Shown here one piece after another: positions 1-9,467 of a stretch of 64,000 nt of DNA. A program made the translations under genes and the position numbers. Each line of letters starts with the position of its first letter. Within the stretch, counting starts at the first letter, position 1. The DNA is taken from positions 1 to 64,000 of the forward strand of contig JAIVJS010000005.1 in assembly GCA_020199905.1 (NCBI GenBank). Reading direction: 5' to 3'. The notes beneath the pieces were generated by a model. The model ran no database searches. It saw only the letters and a program-made list of their open reading frames with translations, and was not told the origin of the DNA. The stretch comes from Acidobacteriota bacterium. GTDB taxonomy: Bacteria > Acidobacteriota > Thermoanaerobaculia > UBA5066 > Gp7-AA6.

Positions 1-100
1 GAATTATAAGGCGCGGGGGGCCGTGCGGGGGCTCTGGGCGGGGGAGGCGAAGGGCCAGGGTGAAGGGCGCAAGGCGCTGGGCGCCGCGTATTTCTTATTC

Positions 101-212
101 GTTTCCCGTTTCCCGTTTCCCGTTTCCCGATCTCGTTGACCGCGGAGTACCGCGGCGGTCTCGCTCCCGTTGGTCGCTCGGCTCCCGTTTCCCGTCCGCC
201 TCCCGCTACCCG
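101..212 (+). repeat. heptad array (GTTTCCC)x4 + core element copy 1 + heptads
   Basis: gtttccc at 101-107, 108-114, 115-121, 122-128; core gatctcgttgaccgcggagtaccgcggcggtctcgctcccgttggtcgctcggctcccg at 129-187. Confidence 0.9.
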
Positions 213-766
213 TTCGGCACATCCCAGAGACCCTTGACATCCGGGTGGTCCCACGGGATGCGGTATTCGTCAGGGGACGCGGGATCGAACGTCTCGGTCA
301 CCCAGTAAAGCAGCGAGCAGGGATTGGTGAGCGGCCGGTATCCGTGCGCGACCCCGATCGGAATCCGGATCAGCAGGTCCTGGCCGCCACCCGCGACGAT
401 CACCTGGGAGCGGCCGAACGTGGGCGAGCTCTTGCGGATGTCGTAGAGGACGACCTTCGCCTTCGAGGGGGGAGGAAAGAACCAGATGTCGTCCTGCCTC
501 AGGTGGTAGTGGAGCCCCTTGATGTGATCCTGCGCGTCCACGATCGAGAAGTTCATCTGAAGGGGCTGGGCGGCCGGCGCCGCAAAGAACTCCGCCAGCG
601 CGCGGCTTTCGGGATGGTTCTCCCGCGCGCGAAAGATCTCGAGGAAGAAGCCGCGGTCGTCGGTGAACCGCGTGAGCCTGAGCGTGCGGACACCCTCGAT
701 GGGCTTCTGCCGCTCATACGCCTTGGGAACCGAACGGAACTCGTCGGCGATGTCGTCGAATGTCAC
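206..766 (-). CDS. dTDP-4-dehydrorhamnose 3,5-epimerase-like cupin (RmlC-like)
   Basis: ORF 186 aa; motifs GVRTLRLTRFTDDRGFFLEIFR, QMNFSIVDAQDHIKGLHYHLRQDD, IPIGVAHGYRPLT typical of RmlC-like cupins. Confidence 0.85.
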   Translation of the reverse strand: MTFDDIADEFRSVPKAYERQKPIEGVRTLRLTRFTDDRGFFLEIFRARENHPESRALAEFFAAPAAQPLQMNFSIVDAQDHIKGLHYHLRQDDIWFFPPPSKAKVVLYDIRKSSPTFGRSQVIVAGGGQDLLIRIPIGVAHGYRPLTNPCSLLYWVTETFDPASPDEYRIPWDHPDVKGLWDVPNG

Positions 767-782
767 GAAGGGGGACGGTATC

Positions 783-920
783 AGTTGTCAGTGATCCGTT
801 GTCAGTTTTCGGTCGTCCCCGATCCCGTCACGGCCAGAGGCAATTTCTGCCTCCGGCCGTGAGAGTGCTGACCCCGACTTCCCTTTTTTCGATTCCCGAT
901 TCCCGATTCCCGATTCCCGG
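783..920. repeat. heptads (gttgtca/gtcagtt type) + hairpin + (GATTCCC)x4
   Basis: Hairpin 828-862 tcacggccagaggca-atttc-tgcctccggccgtga (14/15 paired); gattccc at 891, 898, 905, 912. Confidence 0.85.
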
Positions 921-937
921 CCCCTGGTCTCTCATCC

Positions 938-1645
938 TCAGCGCGAGGCGACCTTCGCCGCGTCGGGCTTGATCTCGCCAGCGGACTTCCACGCGATCGT
1001 GAAGCCGTTGCGCTTCTCGTACGAGAACTTCTTGTCGCCGTCGAAATGGTGCGTGCTGTACGCGAGGCGGAATCCGTCGTTCGAGTTGGAGAACCAGTAC
1101 TGAAGGTTCCCGACGACGGTCGGCGTCGCCTTGTCGGGGCCGAGCGCCTTGTCGAGATGAACGGAGGCCAGGCCGCTCGCGAGCTTCGCATCGGCGACCT
1201 TCACGCCGTCGGCGAAGGAGATCGAATCCTCCCGCGTCTCGAACTTCGACCACTTGACGGGGAATACGGTGTTCAAGATGGAGCCGATCGCCTTGCGCTG
1301 ATCGGGGGAGGAGCCTTTGTCGAACGTCACGACTGCCCATTTCGTCGGCATTCCCGGGCCGGGATGGTGATGCCATTCCCCGCCCAGGTCGAGCGAGACC
1401 CACACCATCTGGTTGGACAGGTCGACGTTGCCGTAGTGGCTTCCGGGGCGGAACTTGTAGACGTTGTTCGCCTCGCACATGTGCTCATCCGCGGAGGGGC
1501 CGAAGTAGCAGCTGCAGAAGAGGGGGCAGGAACAGGCCTCGATCGTGTCCGCGGTGACGTCGAAGGTTTTCGCGCGGTCAGGAGTGGCCGCGACGAGGAC
1601 GAGAGCCGCGAGCGCGGCAGCGGCGAGAGAGAGCGTTTTCTTCAC
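938..1645 (-). CDS. DUF1326 domain-containing secreted protein
   Basis: ORF 235 aa with signal peptide; ADTIEACSCPLFCSCYFG...HMCEAN pattern typical of DUF1326; upstream SD-like ggagga. Confidence 0.8.
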   Translation of the reverse strand: MKKTLSLAAAALAALVLVAATPDRAKTFDVTADTIEACSCPLFCSCYFGPSADEHMCEANNVYKFRPGSHYGNVDLSNQMVWVSLDLGGEWHHHPGPGMPTKWAVVTFDKGSSPDQRKAIGSILNTVFPVKWSKFETREDSISFADGVKVADAKLASGLASVHLDKALGPDKATPTVVGNLQYWFSNSNDGFRLAYSTHHFDGDKKFSYEKRNGFTIAWKSAGEIKPDAAKVASR

Positions 1646-1875
1646 GAGAATCCTCCTTTCAAATTGACGAGCCCGTTCCGCAACGGGCGTGCGGTTGGAC
1701 GCTTGGCATGGCCTCTGGAAACCTGCCGCAAAGTATCTCCCCGCCCGCGCCAGCGGCGCAACTGGCTCCGCGGGCCCGGCGGGGAGGGCCGGCCCCCTGT
1801 CCCGGCGCCCGGACAGAGGAGGAGGACGGCGTTCGCGGCGGAAGTGCTACGATTTCCGGCGTCCCGGAGGCCGAC

Positions 1876-2349
1876 ATGAAGAAGATCCTGACCGCCTGCC
1901 TGTTCGCCGCTGCCGTCGCTTCGGCCGCGCCCCTGCCGACGGATCCGCGAGAGCGGAACTTCAAGCTAATGGTCGATGGCGCCGAGGTCGCGGGCGTCGT
2001 CGGCTACCGGATCGAGTTCGCTCGGAACCCGATGAGCAAGGATGACCAGCGCCGGCTCGGGGTCGCGTACTCGCCCGACCAGCGCCGCCTCCTGATCACC
2101 GTCACCCAGAAGGGGCTCAACCAGCTGCAGGACTGGTTGAACAGCGCCACCGACACGTCCACGCCCGCGTCCAAGACAATCTCCATCCAGGCGAAGAACA
2201 ACCAGGACCAGCTGCTCGCCCGGTGGGATCTCTCCGGCGTGGTGCCCAGCACGTTCTCCTCCTCCGCGGCGGGGACCATCGACGAAGTGGATTCGACGGT
2301 CGAGTTTCTCTTCGACCGCCTGAGGCTGGTGGAGGCGAGCGCCAAGTAG
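1876..2349 (+). CDS. secreted hypothetical protein
   Basis: MKKILTACLFAAAVASAAPLP signal peptide; start moved to the ATG at 1876 inside ORF 1708..2349. Confidence 0.65.
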   Translation: MKKILTACLFAAAVASAAPLPTDPRERNFKLMVDGAEVAGVVGYRIEFARNPMSKDDQRRLGVAYSPDQRRLLITVTQKGLNQLQDWLNSATDTSTPASKTISIQAKNNQDQLLARWDLSGVVPSTFSSSAAGTIDEVDSTVEFLFDRLRLVEASAK

Positions 2350-2502
2350 CTTTCAGCTATCAGTTCGGTTGATCCCTCGCATTTCTTGCCGAACGACCCT
2401 CTGCTGCAGGCCTCAGCCTGGATCCGACGGGATGGGAGATTCGACGGCGCGGGCGAGAAGTCAGCGATCCGGTTTGCTGACAGCTGAGAGCTGAGAGCGA
2501 CA
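2350..2502. repeat. inverted CTTTCAG/CTATCAG and GCTGACA/GCTGAGA heptads flanking a ~110-bp convergent intergenic region
   Basis: ctttcagctatcag at 2350-2363; gctgacagctgagagctgaga at 2476-2496. Confidence 0.8.
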
Positions 2503-2510
2503 GCTTTCCC

Positions 2511-2882
2511 TCAGTGCCCCTTGTCGAGGTCGCGGATGGCCTCGAGGAAACCGTGGGGAGGGCGCTCGAAGCGGGCGCCAAACCCGGCTTGGCCCTCTTC
2601 CGTATCGGCGTGGACGACGCTCGCGCGGACGCGGAACGTGCGCGGATTGCCGGGCAGCGAAAAAATCAGGTCGACGTATTCCCCGAGACCGGGAACTCTC
2701 GGAGCGGCGACGTACATCCCCGCGAGGTTCACCTGCTCGACGTATCCCGTCATCTGCTCTTCCGCCCACTTCATGACCGCCGGGGCGCTCACGGGGATCC
2801 GGCGAGAAAGACGTTGCTCCGCGGGCTTCCGCGCCATGGGCGTTTTCTCCTGCATCGATGTCACCAAACGAATTTCTGACAC
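2511..2882 (-). CDS. PilZ domain-containing protein
   Basis: RRIPVSAPAVMKW...GYVEQVNLAGMYVAAPRVPGLGEYVDLIFSLP resembles PilZ; the start may be the internal MQEK. Confidence 0.7.
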   Translation of the reverse strand: MSEIRLVTSMQEKTPMARKPAEQRLSRRIPVSAPAVMKWAEEQMTGYVEQVNLAGMYVAAPRVPGLGEYVDLIFSLPGNPRTFRVRASVVHADTEEGQAGFGARFERPPHGFLEAIRDLDKGH

Positions 2883-2921
2883 GGTGGAACGATTTTCAGA
2901 ATAGCAGATCGAGGCCCCTTT

Positions 2922-3614
2922 TCAGAGACGTCCGTCCCGGAAAACCGGAAGAAGTGTTTTTTCCAGTTTTCGAAAGAGCCGCGCCGTGGCCTCGACGTCC
3001 CGCCGGCAGTAGAGGGCGATCTCCCGCAGCCGCCCCGCGCGGTAGTAGGGGCCGACCGAATATCCGTCCATTCCATGCTCCTTCGGGCTTTCGATTCCAA
3101 AGGCCTTGCACGTGAAGTCCAGGTTCCATTTTCGCGCCGCGCCGAAGAAGCTGATGACGTCGAGCAGATCCGTATGCGGCCGGATCGAGTAACGGTACCC
3201 GACCAGGTTCTTGGTCACGGGGATTCCGAGCGCCGCGCTGCGCAGCATGAGGAAGGGGCCGTCGAACGATCGCCCGTTGAACGTGACGAATCGATGGAAG
3301 CGCGCGATGGCCTTCCAGAACTCCGCCAGGAAGACCGGTTCCGTGTCACCCACGAACGTGAAGAGCCCGTCCGCCGAAGTCTCTTCGACGCGCCCGTCGG
3401 TCTTCTCGTACCAGACGCGGCCGCGGCCGCTGTCCGGGTTGACCATGGCGAGCACCACGATGCGCCCGGTGAGCGGCCAGAGGGAGAGCGTCTCCGGAAG
3501 TTTCTGGCGGTCTTCGTCGGTGCGCGCGTTCTTGGACAGGTAGGTCTTCTGCGCGTCGTCGAGTTGTTCCCACTCGATCCCGACCGTCTCGATGTCGAAA
3601 ACGACGCTCGCCAC
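2922..3614 (-). CDS. 3'-5' exonuclease, DNA polymerase B exonuclease-like (RNase H fold)
   Basis: VVFDIETVG, FVTFNGRSFDGPFLMLR, HTDLLDVISFFG, YCRRDVEATARLF: DEDD exonuclease motifs. Confidence 0.8.
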   Translation of the reverse strand: MASVVFDIETVGIEWEQLDDAQKTYLSKNARTDEDRQKLPETLSLWPLTGRIVVLAMVNPDSGRGRVWYEKTDGRVEETSADGLFTFVGDTEPVFLAEFWKAIARFHRFVTFNGRSFDGPFLMLRSAALGIPVTKNLVGYRYSIRPHTDLLDVISFFGAARKWNLDFTCKAFGIESPKEHGMDGYSVGPYYRAGRLREIALYCRRDVEATARLFRKLEKTLLPVFRDGRL

Positions 3615-3616
3615 GG

Positions 3617-5290
3617 ATGCTATTGTGGCATCGGGTGCTCAAGAACCGATTCGCGACCCTGGCGACGCGCGATTTCCGGAGTCCCGCCTCCGGCGTACGC
3701 CCCCGTTTGCTTCTCGCGGTCTTCTCTCTTCTCGCGGTCTCCGCGCTCGGATCATGCGCGCGCCGGCCATCCGCGCCGGCCTCGGCACCCGTGGATGTCC
3801 TCACGCGGCATCTCGATGGAGATCCGCCGAGCCTCGAGCCGCTGACCACGACGGACGAGCTCGCCATCCGGGTCGAAGAAATGATCTTCCGGCCCCTCAT
3901 CGGTCTCGACAAGACGAGAAGGTTCGTGCCCTCGCTCGCGGTGTCATGGGCCGCCTCCTCGGACGGGCTCGTCTACGACATCCGGCTGGACTCGAAGGCC
4001 GCCTGGGAAGACGGGACCCGCGTGACTGCCGCCGACGTGGCGTACACGATCGAGAGGGTTCGGGACCCGCGTATCCCGGCGCTCAACTGGCGCGCGGGAT
4101 TCGACGATCTCCAGTCGGTGGAAACGCCCGATGAGTCGACGGTGATCGTGCGCTTCTCCAAGCCCGACTCGCAGCGGCTGCTCGCCTTTACGATGCCGAT
4201 CGTCTCCGCGGCCGCCTACCGCCGCGGGACGGGTCTCGACCGGCAGCCGGTGGGGACGGGGCCGTATCGGCTGGAGTCGTGGGCCGCGAACCAGAAGATC
4301 GTCCTGACGCGCCGCCCCGACGCGGACCCGAAGAAAATCGCCTTCCGGCAGGTCGTCTTCCGGGTGCTTCCCGACGGCGTCACCCGTTTCCGCGCCGGCT
4401 CCGCGGGTCAGCTCGACGAGTTCCGGATCTCCCGGGACCAGCGCATCCTCGCCGGCAAGACGCCGGAGTTCGCGAAGAAAAATCGGATCGAGAAGGCCCC
4501 GCAGTTCGGAGTCGTGCTTCTCGTGTGGAACATTCGCAACCCCTGGCTGGCGGACTCGCGCGTCCGCCTCGCGCTGTCCCACAGCCTGAACCGCCAGGAA
4601 ATGGCGAAGAGGCTCTACCCGCCGGAGGGCGCCGACCTGATCTCAGGCCCCTTCCCGACCGGCGCGCCCGAGAACGCGCCCGAGATCCATCCGGTCACAT
4701 ACGACTCCGCCGAAAGCGCGCGGCTGCTCGATGCCGCGGGCCTGAAAATGGGCCCCGACGGATTCCGGCAGAAGGGAGGCCGTCGAGTCTCCCTGGAGAT
4801 CGTGTACCCCGGGGCCCAGGCGATGTCCGCGAGCCTCGCGGAAATCTTCGGGGCGGCGTCGAAGAAGATCGGAGTCGAGATCCTTCCGAGGCCTCTCGAC
4901 TGGGCGGCCTTCGTTCAGCGCTATTCGGCGGGCGAATTCGACGTCGCGCCGAACGGGCTGCAGTACCTGCCGCCGAACCTCGACCAGTTCCAGTACGTGC
5001 ACTCCTCGCAGGCGCCCCCGACGGGTGGAAACGCCGGGTTCTACCGGAACCCCGCGGTCGACAAGGCGGTCGAGGCGGCGCGATCGGAGCCGGACGAACG
5101 GCGGCGGCTTGAGCTCTACCGGCAGGTGCATCGCCTGCTCGCGGCGGATCCTCCCGCGGATTTCCTCTGGAGCACCGACCAGTACTGGGCGATATCGACG
5201 CGCCTGGACGGCGTGGAGGTCTCGCCGCTCGGGCTCTTCCACTTCCTCCCGGGCCCGCTCGCGTGGAGAGCGATCCCGCCGCCGCGGTAA
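3617..5290 (+). CDS. peptide/oligopeptide ABC transporter substrate-binding lipoprotein (SBP_bac_5)
   Basis: Lipobox LLAVSALGSC; YDIRLDSKAAWEDGTRVTAADVAYTIERV and PVGTGPYRLESW motifs. Confidence 0.85.
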   Translation: MLLWHRVLKNRFATLATRDFRSPASGVRPRLLLAVFSLLAVSALGSCARRPSAPASAPVDVLTRHLDGDPPSLEPLTTTDELAIRVEEMIFRPLIGLDKTRRFVPSLAVSWAASSDGLVYDIRLDSKAAWEDGTRVTAADVAYTIERVRDPRIPALNWRAGFDDLQSVETPDESTVIVRFSKPDSQRLLAFTMPIVSAAAYRRGTGLDRQPVGTGPYRLESWAANQKIVLTRRPDADPKKIAFRQVVFRVLPDGVTRFRAGSAGQLDEFRISRDQRILAGKTPEFAKKNRIEKAPQFGVVLLVWNIRNPWLADSRVRLALSHSLNRQEMAKRLYPPEGADLISGPFPTGAPENAPEIHPVTYDSAESARLLDAAGLKMGPDGFRQKGGRRVSLEIVYPGAQAMSASLAEIFGAASKKIGVEILPRPLDWAAFVQRYSAGEFDVAPNGLQYLPPNLDQFQYVHSSQAPPTGGNAGFYRNPAVDKAVEAARSEPDERRRLELYRQVHRLLAADPPADFLWSTDQYWAISTRLDGVEVSPLGLFHFLPGPLAWRAIPPPR

Positions 5291-5297
5291 CGGCTTC

Positions 5298-6464
5298 ATG
5301 CCGGCTCCGCTCGACGGGATCCTCGTCGTCGATCTTTCACGCGTTCTCGCCGGGCCGTTCTGCACGATGCTTCTGGCCGACCTCGGTGCGCGCGTCATCA
5401 AGGTCGAGAATCCCGAAGGCGGCGACGTCACGCGCGGCTGGGGTCCTCCTTACGACCCGGTCAGCGGCCTCTCCGCGTATTACCTCTCCGTGAACCGCAA
5501 CAAGGAGTCGATCGCCATCGATCTCGCGACGGAGACCGGCGGCGAGTCGGTGCGGCTGCTGGCGCGGCGAGCGGACGTCCTGCTCGAGAACTTTCCGCCC
5601 GGCGGGCTCGAGCGCCTCGCCCTGTCGCTCGAGGCGCTCCGCGCGGACAACCCGCGCCTCGTCACCGCGTCGATCACCGGCTTCGGCCGGACGGGGCCGG
5701 ACGCGTCCGCCCCCGGGTTCGATCTGCTGGCGCAGGCCGGCAGCGGCCTCATGGCGATCACGGGCGAGCCGGGCGGTCCGCCGACGAAGGGGGGCGTCGC
5801 GATCTCCGACCTCTTCGCGGGATCCTTCGCGGCGGTGGCGATCGCCGCTGCGCTCCGGGGCCGGGAGGCGACGGGGCGCGGGAGCCACGTCGAGACGGAT
5901 CTCTTTCGGGCCAGCCTTGCGGCGCTCGTCAACGTGGGGGAGTCCTGTCTCGTGACGCGAAGCGAGGCGGGACGCCACGGGAACACGCACGGGCAGATCG
6001 TGCCGTATCGAACGTTCTCGGCCTCCGACGCGGAGTTTGCGCTTGCGGTCGGCACCGATCCGCAGTTCGCCCGTCTGGCGGACGTGGTCGGGCGCCCGGA
6101 GTGGGCGCGGGACCCGCGCTACCGGACCAACGAGGCGCGCGTCCGCCACCGGTCGGGCCTCGATCGCGAGCTGCAGGAGATCCTGCTCCGCGCTCCGAGG
6201 GACGCGTGGCTCGCGCGCTTCCGTGCCGGCGGCATTCCGGCCGGGCCGGTGCGCGGCGCGCTCGAAGCGCTCGAGAGCGAAGGCGCGAGGGCCTCGGGCG
6301 CGGTCCGCGAGTCGGGAGGCGTTCCGTTCATCGGGTCGCCCTTTACGTCGCCGGGGGAGCCGCCGCTTCGGTTTCCTCCGGCGCTCGACGCCGACGGTGA
6401 CCGCCTCCGGAAGGAATTCGGACTTCCCGCACCCGCGTTACGGGCGGACCCGGGTCTGGGGTAG
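5298..6464 (+). CDS. CaiB/BaiF family CoA transferase
   Basis: MPAPLDGILVVDLSRVLAGPFCTMLLADLGARVIKVENPEGGD..., typical CaiB/BaiF N-terminus; start 5298 inside the longer ORF. Confidence 0.9.
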   Translation: MPAPLDGILVVDLSRVLAGPFCTMLLADLGARVIKVENPEGGDVTRGWGPPYDPVSGLSAYYLSVNRNKESIAIDLATETGGESVRLLARRADVLLENFPPGGLERLALSLEALRADNPRLVTASITGFGRTGPDASAPGFDLLAQAGSGLMAITGEPGGPPTKGGVAISDLFAGSFAAVAIAAALRGREATGRGSHVETDLFRASLAALVNVGESCLVTRSEAGRHGNTHGQIVPYRTFSASDAEFALAVGTDPQFARLADVVGRPEWARDPRYRTNEARVRHRSGLDRELQEILLRAPRDAWLARFRAGGIPAGPVRGALEALESEGARASGAVRESGGVPFIGSPFTSPGEPPLRFPPALDADGDRLRKEFGLPAPALRADPGLG

Positions 6465-6475
6465 TCTCCGCCGCC

Positions 6476-7096
6476 ATGCCCCCCGCCATGAAGGTCGCAT
6501 TCATCGGAACGCACGGCGTCGGAAAGACGACGCTCTGCTTCGAGCTCGCGGCGCTCCTGAAGAAGCGCGACAAAGTCGTCGAGATGGTGCGCGAGGTCGC
6601 GCGCTTCTGCCCGCTGCCGATCAATCGGGACACGACGGTGGCGGCGCAGTCGTGGATCCTGCACACCGAGATCGCCGAGGAGCTGGTCGCCGAGAACAAG
6701 GCCGAGATCGTGATCTGCGACCGCAGCGTTCTCGACAACTACTGCTACCTGCTCCAGACCGGCAAGCACCCGATGCTCGAGCCGCTCGTGCGGTGGTGGA
6801 CCGGCACCTATGGCCTCCTGATCAAGGTCCCGATCGTCGGAAGCCTCCAGTTCGACGGCCTGCGCGACGTCGATGCGACCTTTCAGCGCCTCGTCGACGA
6901 AAAGATCGACGAGGTCCTGAGCGACTGGTCGGTCGAGGCGGTGAAGCTCGACCCGGAACGGAGGGCGTTCTGGGCGGGCGATGCGCTCGAGGCGATCCTG
7001 CCGCTCCTCGGTCCCGTGCAGCAGCCGCTGTTCGACGGGGCGGAAGGCGGGAGGCGGGAGGCGGGAGGCGGAGGAGCCGACCCCGGCGAGAGGTGA
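6476..7096 (+). CDS. AAA family ATPase (NadR/AAA_28-like P-loop kinase)
   Basis: MKVAFIGTHGVGKTTLCFELAALL Walker A; EIVICDRSVLDNYCYL; the C-terminal tail is encoded by ggcggga heptads. Confidence 0.7.
   Translation: MPPAMKVAFIGTHGVGKTTLCFELAALLKKRDKVVEMVREVARFCPLPINRDTTVAAQSWILHTEIAEELVAENKAEIVICDRSVLDNYCYLLQTGKHPMLEPLVRWWTGTYGLLIKVPIVGSLQFDGLRDVDATFQRLVDEKIDEVLSDWSVEAVKLDPERRAFWAGDALEAILPLLGPVQQPLFDGAEGGRREAGGGGADPGER
7046..7075 (+). repeat. (GGCGGGA)x3 heptads encoding the C-terminus of the AAA ATPase
   Basis: ggcggga at 7046, 7053, 7060. Confidence 0.8.
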
Positions 7097-7165
7097 CCTT
7101 TTTCTTCTCTCTGAGGGCACCGGGCGAGAAGAAGAGATCCTTAGCCGTACAGGTCCATCCGACGG

Positions 7166-8014
7166 TTAGTCGGGGGGCGCGACCACCGGCTGACCGCCTC
7201 CGGATGTGATCGTCCTCCAGGCGATCGCGGCGAGGACGATGGCGCCGCCCGCGACGGCGTACGCGCCCGGCCTCTCGCCCAGAAACAGAAAGACCCAGAC
7301 GGGGTTGGCGATCGGTTCCAGCATTCCGAAGAGGGACGCGGACGTCGCGGTGACGTACCGCAGCCCGCGGACGAAGAGGACGTAGGCGCCCGCGATCTGA
7401 AACAGGCCGAGAAAGAGCAGGATCGCGCCGGATTTCGGCGAGAGGGCGAGGTCCTTCCAGACGAAGGGGAGCAGCGCCGCGCACGCGACGACGTTCCCGT
7501 AGGTGACGGCCGCCTCCGCCCCGCCTTCGCGCTCGCTGCGCAACGCGAGGACGAGCACGGCGAAAAAGACCCCCGAGAGCATCGCCATCAAATCGCCGGC
7601 GCCGCCCGCGCGGAACTTCCCCACGAAGAAGAGGGCCATCCCGGACAGGGCCACCGCAATCGCGGCGGCGTCCCGGCGGCGAAACGGCTCCCGCAGCACG
7701 ATCGGAGAAAAAATCAAGACCCACACCACGCCGCTGTACTGCAGAAAGATCGCGTTCGCCGCTGTCGTCCATTTCGTCGCCACGACGAAGGTCGTCAGGC
7801 AGGCGGCGTAGCTGACGAGGGCGGCGACGAACGCGGGCGTCCAGCGAGGGACGCGCGGCCGCAGAAGCAGCAGTAACGCGACGGCGGCGACACCCGACCG
7901 GAAGAAAGCGACTTTGAGGGCGGGGTCGGAGAGCGCCTTGACGCCGATCCCGCCCGTCGACCAGAGGAGAGCCGCCGCGAGGACCAGCAGCGCCCCTCGT
8001 CGAGCGGGCGTCAC
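7166..8014 (-). CDS. EamA/DMT family transporter
   Basis: VTPARRGALLVLAAALLWSTGGIGVKAL..., multi-TM, two EamA halves; GTG start overlaps the upstream gene stop (GTGA). Confidence 0.85.
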   Translation of the reverse strand: MTPARRGALLVLAAALLWSTGGIGVKALSDPALKVAFFRSGVAAVALLLLLRPRVPRWTPAFVAALVSYAACLTTFVVATKWTTAANAIFLQYSGVVWVLIFSPIVLREPFRRRDAAAIAVALSGMALFFVGKFRAGGAGDLMAMLSGVFFAVLVLALRSEREGGAEAAVTYGNVVACAALLPFVWKDLALSPKSGAILLFLGLFQIAGAYVLFVRGLRYVTATSASLFGMLEPIANPVWVFLFLGERPGAYAVAGGAIVLAAIAWRTITSGGGQPVVAPPD

Positions 8015-8940
8015 GGAGAGACCGCTGCGGCTATCGCCCGGGCGACCGCTTCCGCGGCCGCCGCGCCCACCTGGAGCCGGAGCGCGAGAGGCGGCGCGTC
8101 CCCGCCGGGCGCGAGCGCGAAGGCCACGTCTCCATCGACGACGGTATGCGCGGGGCGGACCGCGCGGGCGATGCCGTCGTGCGCCTCGATCGCGATCCGC
8201 TTGAGCGACCCCGGCTCGAAGGGAACGGTGGTCGCGACGCACACGAGCGTCGTGTTCGCGCCCGCCCGCGGATTCTCGGGAAGCGCCTCGCGCCAGAGAG
8301 CGTCCGCGGAACGGATCCGTCCGCCGCGTCCGTCGGAAGGTGCGGCGAGAAGAGCGCCTGAGCCGGCGTCCACGACGTCCCCGAACGGATTGGCCACGGC
8401 GAGGGCGGCCACCTCTCCGCCGCCGGACAGGACGAGACGGCAGATCCCGAGGCCGCCTCCCGCCGCATGCCCGGCGCCACGGAGCTTTCCGGCGGTCGCG
8501 CCCGTGCCGGCGCCCACGCGCCCGGTGGCGATTCCGCCCGGGCCGGCCGCGGAATCGCAGGCCGCTTCGCCCATTCGTTCGTCCGGAAACGCGCCCGGGT
8601 CTCCGACGCCGAGGTCGAAGAGGACCGCGGCGGCGACGATCGGCACCCGGACGGACCCGACGGCGAAGCCGGCTCCCGCGCGGCGCAGCCACGCCATCAC
8701 GCCGTTCGCCGCCGCGAGCCCGAATGCGCTGCCGCCCGTGAACAGCAGCGCGTCGATCTGCGAGACGAGATTGCCCGGAGCGAAAACACCGGTCTCCCGC
8801 GTTCCCGGCGCGCCCCCGCGGACGTCGACCGCGGCGATGGTCCCCGCGGGCGGAAGGACCACCGTGCATCCGGTGCGCCGCTCGAAATCACTCGCATGTC
8901 CGATCCGGTAACCCGGCAGGAAATTCGCGTCGGCGCTCAC
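8011..8940 (-). CDS. P1 family peptidase (DmpA/S58-like)
   Basis: RIGHASDFERRTGCTVVLPPAGTIAAVDVRGGAPGTRET...LLFTGGSAFGLAAANGVMAWLRR. Confidence 0.85.
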   Translation of the reverse strand: MSADANFLPGYRIGHASDFERRTGCTVVLPPAGTIAAVDVRGGAPGTRETGVFAPGNLVSQIDALLFTGGSAFGLAAANGVMAWLRRAGAGFAVGSVRVPIVAAAVLFDLGVGDPGAFPDERMGEAACDSAAGPGGIATGRVGAGTGATAGKLRGAGHAAGGGLGICRLVLSGGGEVAALAVANPFGDVVDAGSGALLAAPSDGRGGRIRSADALWREALPENPRAGANTTLVCVATTVPFEPGSLKRIAIEAHDGIARAVRPAHTVVDGDVAFALAPGGDAPPLALRLQVGAAAAEAVARAIAAAVSP

Positions 8941-9428
8941 GGCGTGTCGGCCAAGCGGTGGAGGCGGGAGGGCCGGCCCGCGTCGTGGCAGCGGACGCAG
9001 AAGCGCGGAGAGCGGAAGGCCCGGAACCGTCGAAAGATCTCGTGGCAGCCCTCGCAGCGGTACACGACCTTCTTCTTCTCCCGGAATCGCTTCAACGCCT
9101 CCGTCTCGGGCGCGGGGGACCGCCGGGCGCCGAGCTGCCGCGCCAGCCGCCAGAACAGGGCCCCGTGACCGACTTTCGCGCCTCGCAGCCGAAAGGCCCA
9201 CGCGTGCGCGGCCTCGTGCCTCAGGGTCTCGACACGCTCCGGCTCCGAGAGATGCGCCGAGATCGTGATCCGGTGCGGATTGCCGTAGACGATCTCGCCT
9301 CCGGTCAGCTTGCGGCGCGAGAGGCGGACCGCCGACGGCCCGAGCCCGAACCGGGCGGCGAGACGGTCGTAGTGCGATTGGAGCCGGGCCTCGGCGTCGA
9401 TCGCGCCGATCGGAAAGAGAAGGCTCAC
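8937..9428 (-). CDS. SprT-like zinc metalloprotease family protein
   Basis: LRHEAAHAWAFRLRGAKVGHGALFWRLARQLGA (HExxH-like) and C-terminal zinc ribbon YRCEGCHEIF...RFCVRCHDAG; GTG start at 9428. Confidence 0.75.
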   Translation of the reverse strand: MSLLFPIGAIDAEARLQSHYDRLAARFGLGPSAVRLSRRKLTGGEIVYGNPHRITISAHLSEPERVETLRHEAAHAWAFRLRGAKVGHGALFWRLARQLGARRSPAPETEALKRFREKKKVVYRCEGCHEIFRRFRAFRSPRFCVRCHDAGRPSRLHRLADTP

Positions 9429-9467
9429 GTGGATTAGATTAGCGCGGTCAACCGCGAAGGAGGAAAA

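Noticed and set aside
101-128. GTTTCCC tandem repeats as CRISPR or telomere
   Set aside because: Units are 7 nt with no spacers and no cas genes; embedded in the chromosome between ordinary genes.
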